From Cyclobacteriaceae bacterium (GTDB lineage: Bacteria > Bacteroidota > Bacteroidia > Cytophagales > Cyclobacteriaceae): DNA of 8,294 bases. A program made the translations under genes and the position numbers. Positions within the stretch are counted from its first letter, which is position 1. Each line of letters starts with the position of its first letter. Shown here in pieces: positions 7,299-8,294 of this stretch. The stretch spans positions 1 to 8,294 of the forward strand of contig JAKISE010000113.1 in NCBI GenBank assembly GCA_021648745.1, given 5' to 3'. The notes under the pieces are model-generated. The model made no database searches, was not told the DNA's origin, and saw only the letters and a list, made by a program, of their open reading frames with translations.

Positions 7299-7385
7299 TT
7301 ACAGAATCTTTTTCTTCAACTTTAAAATTCGCCTATACGATTAATCTACTCGTTCTTGCTTAATTTTACTATCAAGAACTAATTG
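7299..7385 (-). pseudogene. Remnant of a second GH3-like gene 3' end
   Basis: Read on the minus strand, this stretch encodes QLVLDSKIKQERVD, a TAA stop (7343-7341), then SYRRILKLKKKIL and a terminal TAA (7301-7299). It aligns without gaps to the last 29 codons (stop included) of the gene at the right edge (8227-8141), with 66/87 nt and 21/28 residues identical. The in-frame stop stands where the edge gene has CAA (Gln). Upstream of 7385 the frame soon meets another stop and similarity fades, though a weak KxDxx-like match (near 7409-7395) hints that homology once ran further, with a small deletion. There is no start codon context, so it is a non-coding relic. It fills much of the 298-bp gap between the two barrel genes; the rest of that gap is AT-rich sequence in which I see nothing firm. 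Confidence 0.8.
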
Positions 7386-7491
7386 TATTTTCGCATAAAT
7401 CTAATTTTTGGGAGTTGTTAGTGTTGTTAACTCTTTATTTTTTAATAAAATAGAAACCCCAGAACTTGTTTAAAACCTATTTTTATAATTG

Positions 7492-8055
7492 CTAATCATT
7501 GGATTTATCAAGTAGGCCATGGTTAAACGTAAATCCAATACCTGCATTATACACCATTTGTTCTAAGGGTGCATGGTATTTTGCTTGTGCATTAAGCACA
7601 AACCTTTTTCCTAAACGGAAATCTATGCCACCTCCAGCATTTATGCCTGTTTTATTTGAACTTGTTTCAAGGTCAAGTCCATTAATACGAAGGTTCGCAC
7701 TTGCAAAAGAAACGCCAAATAAGCCATAAATACCTATTGCTTTATTAAGCAGGTAATATTTAGCATCAATATTAAAAGCATTTGCATCAATACTGTAATC
7801 GGTCCCCGCAACATTAACAGTGCTTTCGAAAAAAAATGTGTAGCTAGTAACTAGGGCGAATTTATCAAAAATATAATACTCTCCAGTAGCTGTAATTCCA
7901 CTACCCATACCAAGTTCACCTGTATCAGATATACTTGATTGTGTACCTAAAGCATAAGAAATTAATATTCTGCTTTGTCCTTTTGTTTGAGCTATTGACT
8001 GTGCACCTATAAGTAATAAAAAGCCAAGTGCTAAGAGGATAATTTTTTTGTTCAT
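7492..8055 (-). CDS. Outer-membrane beta-barrel protein, paralogue 2
   Basis: This is a predicted outer-membrane barrel of 187 residues. Its signal peptide MNKKIILLALGFLLLIGAQSIA is nearly that of the neighbouring paralogue. Barrel-type strands follow: GITATGEYYIFDKFALVTS, YTFFFES, FNIDAKYYLL, AIGIYGLFGVSF, GINAGGGIDFRL, FVLNAQAKY and HAPLEQMVYNAGIGFTFN. After the last strand it has nine further, mostly polar residues (HGLLDKSND) that the paralogue lacks. A good Bacteroidota-type promoter lies just upstream. The gene sits 85 bp after the GH3-like gene in the same orientation, so it may be transcribed alone, with that gene, or both. Its role is unknown; small barrels of this kind are often surface or adhesion-related, but nothing here proves it. 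Confidence 0.8.
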   Translation of the reverse strand: MNKKIILLALGFLLLIGAQSIAQTKGQSRILISYALGTQSSISDTGELGMGSGITATGEYYIFDKFALVTSYTFFFESTVNVAGTDYSIDANAFNIDAKYYLLNKAIGIYGLFGVSFASANLRINGLDLETSSNKTGINAGGGIDFRLGKRFVLNAQAKYHAPLEQMVYNAGIGFTFNHGLLDKSND

Positions 8056-8082
8056 GTTAGTACGTTTAGATTAATGAATAAA

Positions 8083-8112
8083 CAAAAATAATTAAAAATA
8101 GTATAATTCAAA
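8083..8112 (-). promoter_or_regulatory. Promoter of barrel paralogue 2 (TTTG-N18-TATTTTTG)
   Basis: On the minus strand TTTG (8112-8109), an 18-bp spacer and TATTTTTG (8090-8083) fit the Bacteroidota -33/-7 promoter consensus, with a perfect TAnnTTTG. The predicted transcription start would be near 8079, giving a leader of roughly 25 nt before the ATG at 8055. The region lies just after the GH3-like stop, a sensible place for a separate promoter. Confidence 0.55.
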
Positions 8113-8140
8113 CACGAGGTATTATGATTGACATCAGTAT

Positions 8141-8294
8141 TTATAAAATCTCTGTTTTCAACTTCAAAATTCGCTTATACGATTGATCGATACGTTCTTG
8201 TCTTATTTTGCCGTCAAGCACCAGCTGCTTGATAAGTGAGTGGAGGTAGTCAAATTTTCGATCTTTAGAAGAACGTATATTATTGGAATAAATA
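8141..8294 (-). CDS. C-terminal end of a probable GH3 family glycosidase (beta-N-acetylhexosaminidase-like), truncated by window edge
   Basis: Only the last 50 codons and the stop (TAA, 8143-8141) are in the window; the frame is open to the right edge. The residues IYSNNIRSSKDRKFDYLHSL, then IKQLVLDGKI, RQERIDQSYK and RILKLKTEIL resemble the end of Bacteroidota family 3 glycoside hydrolases of the beta-N-acetylhexosaminidase group. There a buried strand ending in (F/Y)SNN is followed by a helix, V..G.I...RI..S..RI..LK and the stop. Such enzymes trim N-acetylglucosamine-containing glycans, including peptidoglycan fragments. The catalytic domain is outside the window, so the identification rests on this tail alone; another protein with a similar helical end is possible. 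A decayed copy of the same tail lies at 7299-7385. Confidence 0.62.
   Translation of the reverse strand, partial: IYSNNIRSSKDRKFDYLHSLIKQLVLDGKIRQERIDQSYKRILKLKTEIL

Larger units (their letters stand above)
6594..8227 (-). repeat. Degenerate tandem duplication: GH3 3' tail plus barrel gene, two copies
   Basis: Copy A runs from the GH3-like gene tail (8227-8141) through an 85-bp gap to the barrel gene 8055-7492. Copy B runs from the remnant tail (7385-7299) through a 105-bp gap to the barrel gene 7193-6594. Order, orientation and spacing agree, the tails share 66 of 87 nt, the gaps share the string TATTTTTAATTA, and the barrel proteins are paralogous. This is the footprint of an old tandem duplication; the original breakpoints can no longer be read. 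Confidence 0.75.

Noticed and set aside
7447..7483. AAAATAG/CTATTTT inverted repeat downstream of barrel paralogue 2
   Set aside because: The 7-bp arms are almost all A/T, the loop is 23 nt and no T run follows; it is not convincing as a terminator.
7194..7491. Insertion sequence or other mobile element as the source of the repeated 87-nt block
   Set aside because: The block aligns in frame with the end of a glycosidase-like gene and has no terminal inverted repeats or transposase, so gene duplication explains it better.

Overview
The window looks like a chromosomal segment of a member of the Bacteroidota, most likely Flavobacteriales or a close relative. The reasons are the order mutY-ssb-gldE-gldD (two gliding-motility genes behind two DNA-maintenance genes), AT-rich sequence, a general lack of Shine-Dalgarno sequences, promoter-like TTG/TAnnTTTG pairs typical of the phylum, and small MNKK-type outer-membrane barrels. 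The exact genus cannot be read from the sequence.

Layout. On the plus strand, 1-3371 is a tight gene string: the 3' part of mutY (adenine glycosylase), ssb (single-stranded DNA-binding protein), gldE (CNNM/CBS/CorC membrane protein with a TTG start) and gldD (gliding/T9SS lipoprotein), the last two overlapping by 11 bp. A convergent minus-strand gene (3406-4341) encodes a lipoprotein esterase of the LpqC/PHB-depolymerase/feruloyl-esterase type. It is divergent from recG (4470-6563, plus strand), and the 128-bp gap between them holds candidate promoters, an inverted repeat and a striking CCTCCT-A-AGGAGG palindrome that contains a perfect Shine-Dalgarno sequence. Convergent to recG on the minus strand lie two related outer-membrane beta-barrel genes (6594-7193 and 7492-8055). 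At the right edge is the 3' end of another minus-strand gene, whose last 50 codons look like the C-terminus of a family 3 glycoside hydrolase.

The main finding is hidden in the 298-bp gap between the two barrel genes. Positions 7299-7385 (minus strand) are a degenerate second copy of the 3' end of the GH3-like gene, 66/87 nt identical without gaps, with one in-frame stop. The gene order is therefore GH3-barrel-(GH3 tail remnant)-barrel. This shows that a unit made of the GH3 3' end plus the barrel gene was duplicated in tandem and then diverged.

Functionally, mutY, ssb and recG serve DNA repair and replication, gldE and gldD serve envelope secretion and gliding, and the esterase, barrels and GH3-like gene act at the envelope or on extracellular or cell-wall substrates. 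I see no CRISPR array, transposase, phage gene, tRNA or rRNA. I found no wholly new multi-gene system; the candidates for follow-up are the duplication footprint and the recG leader.
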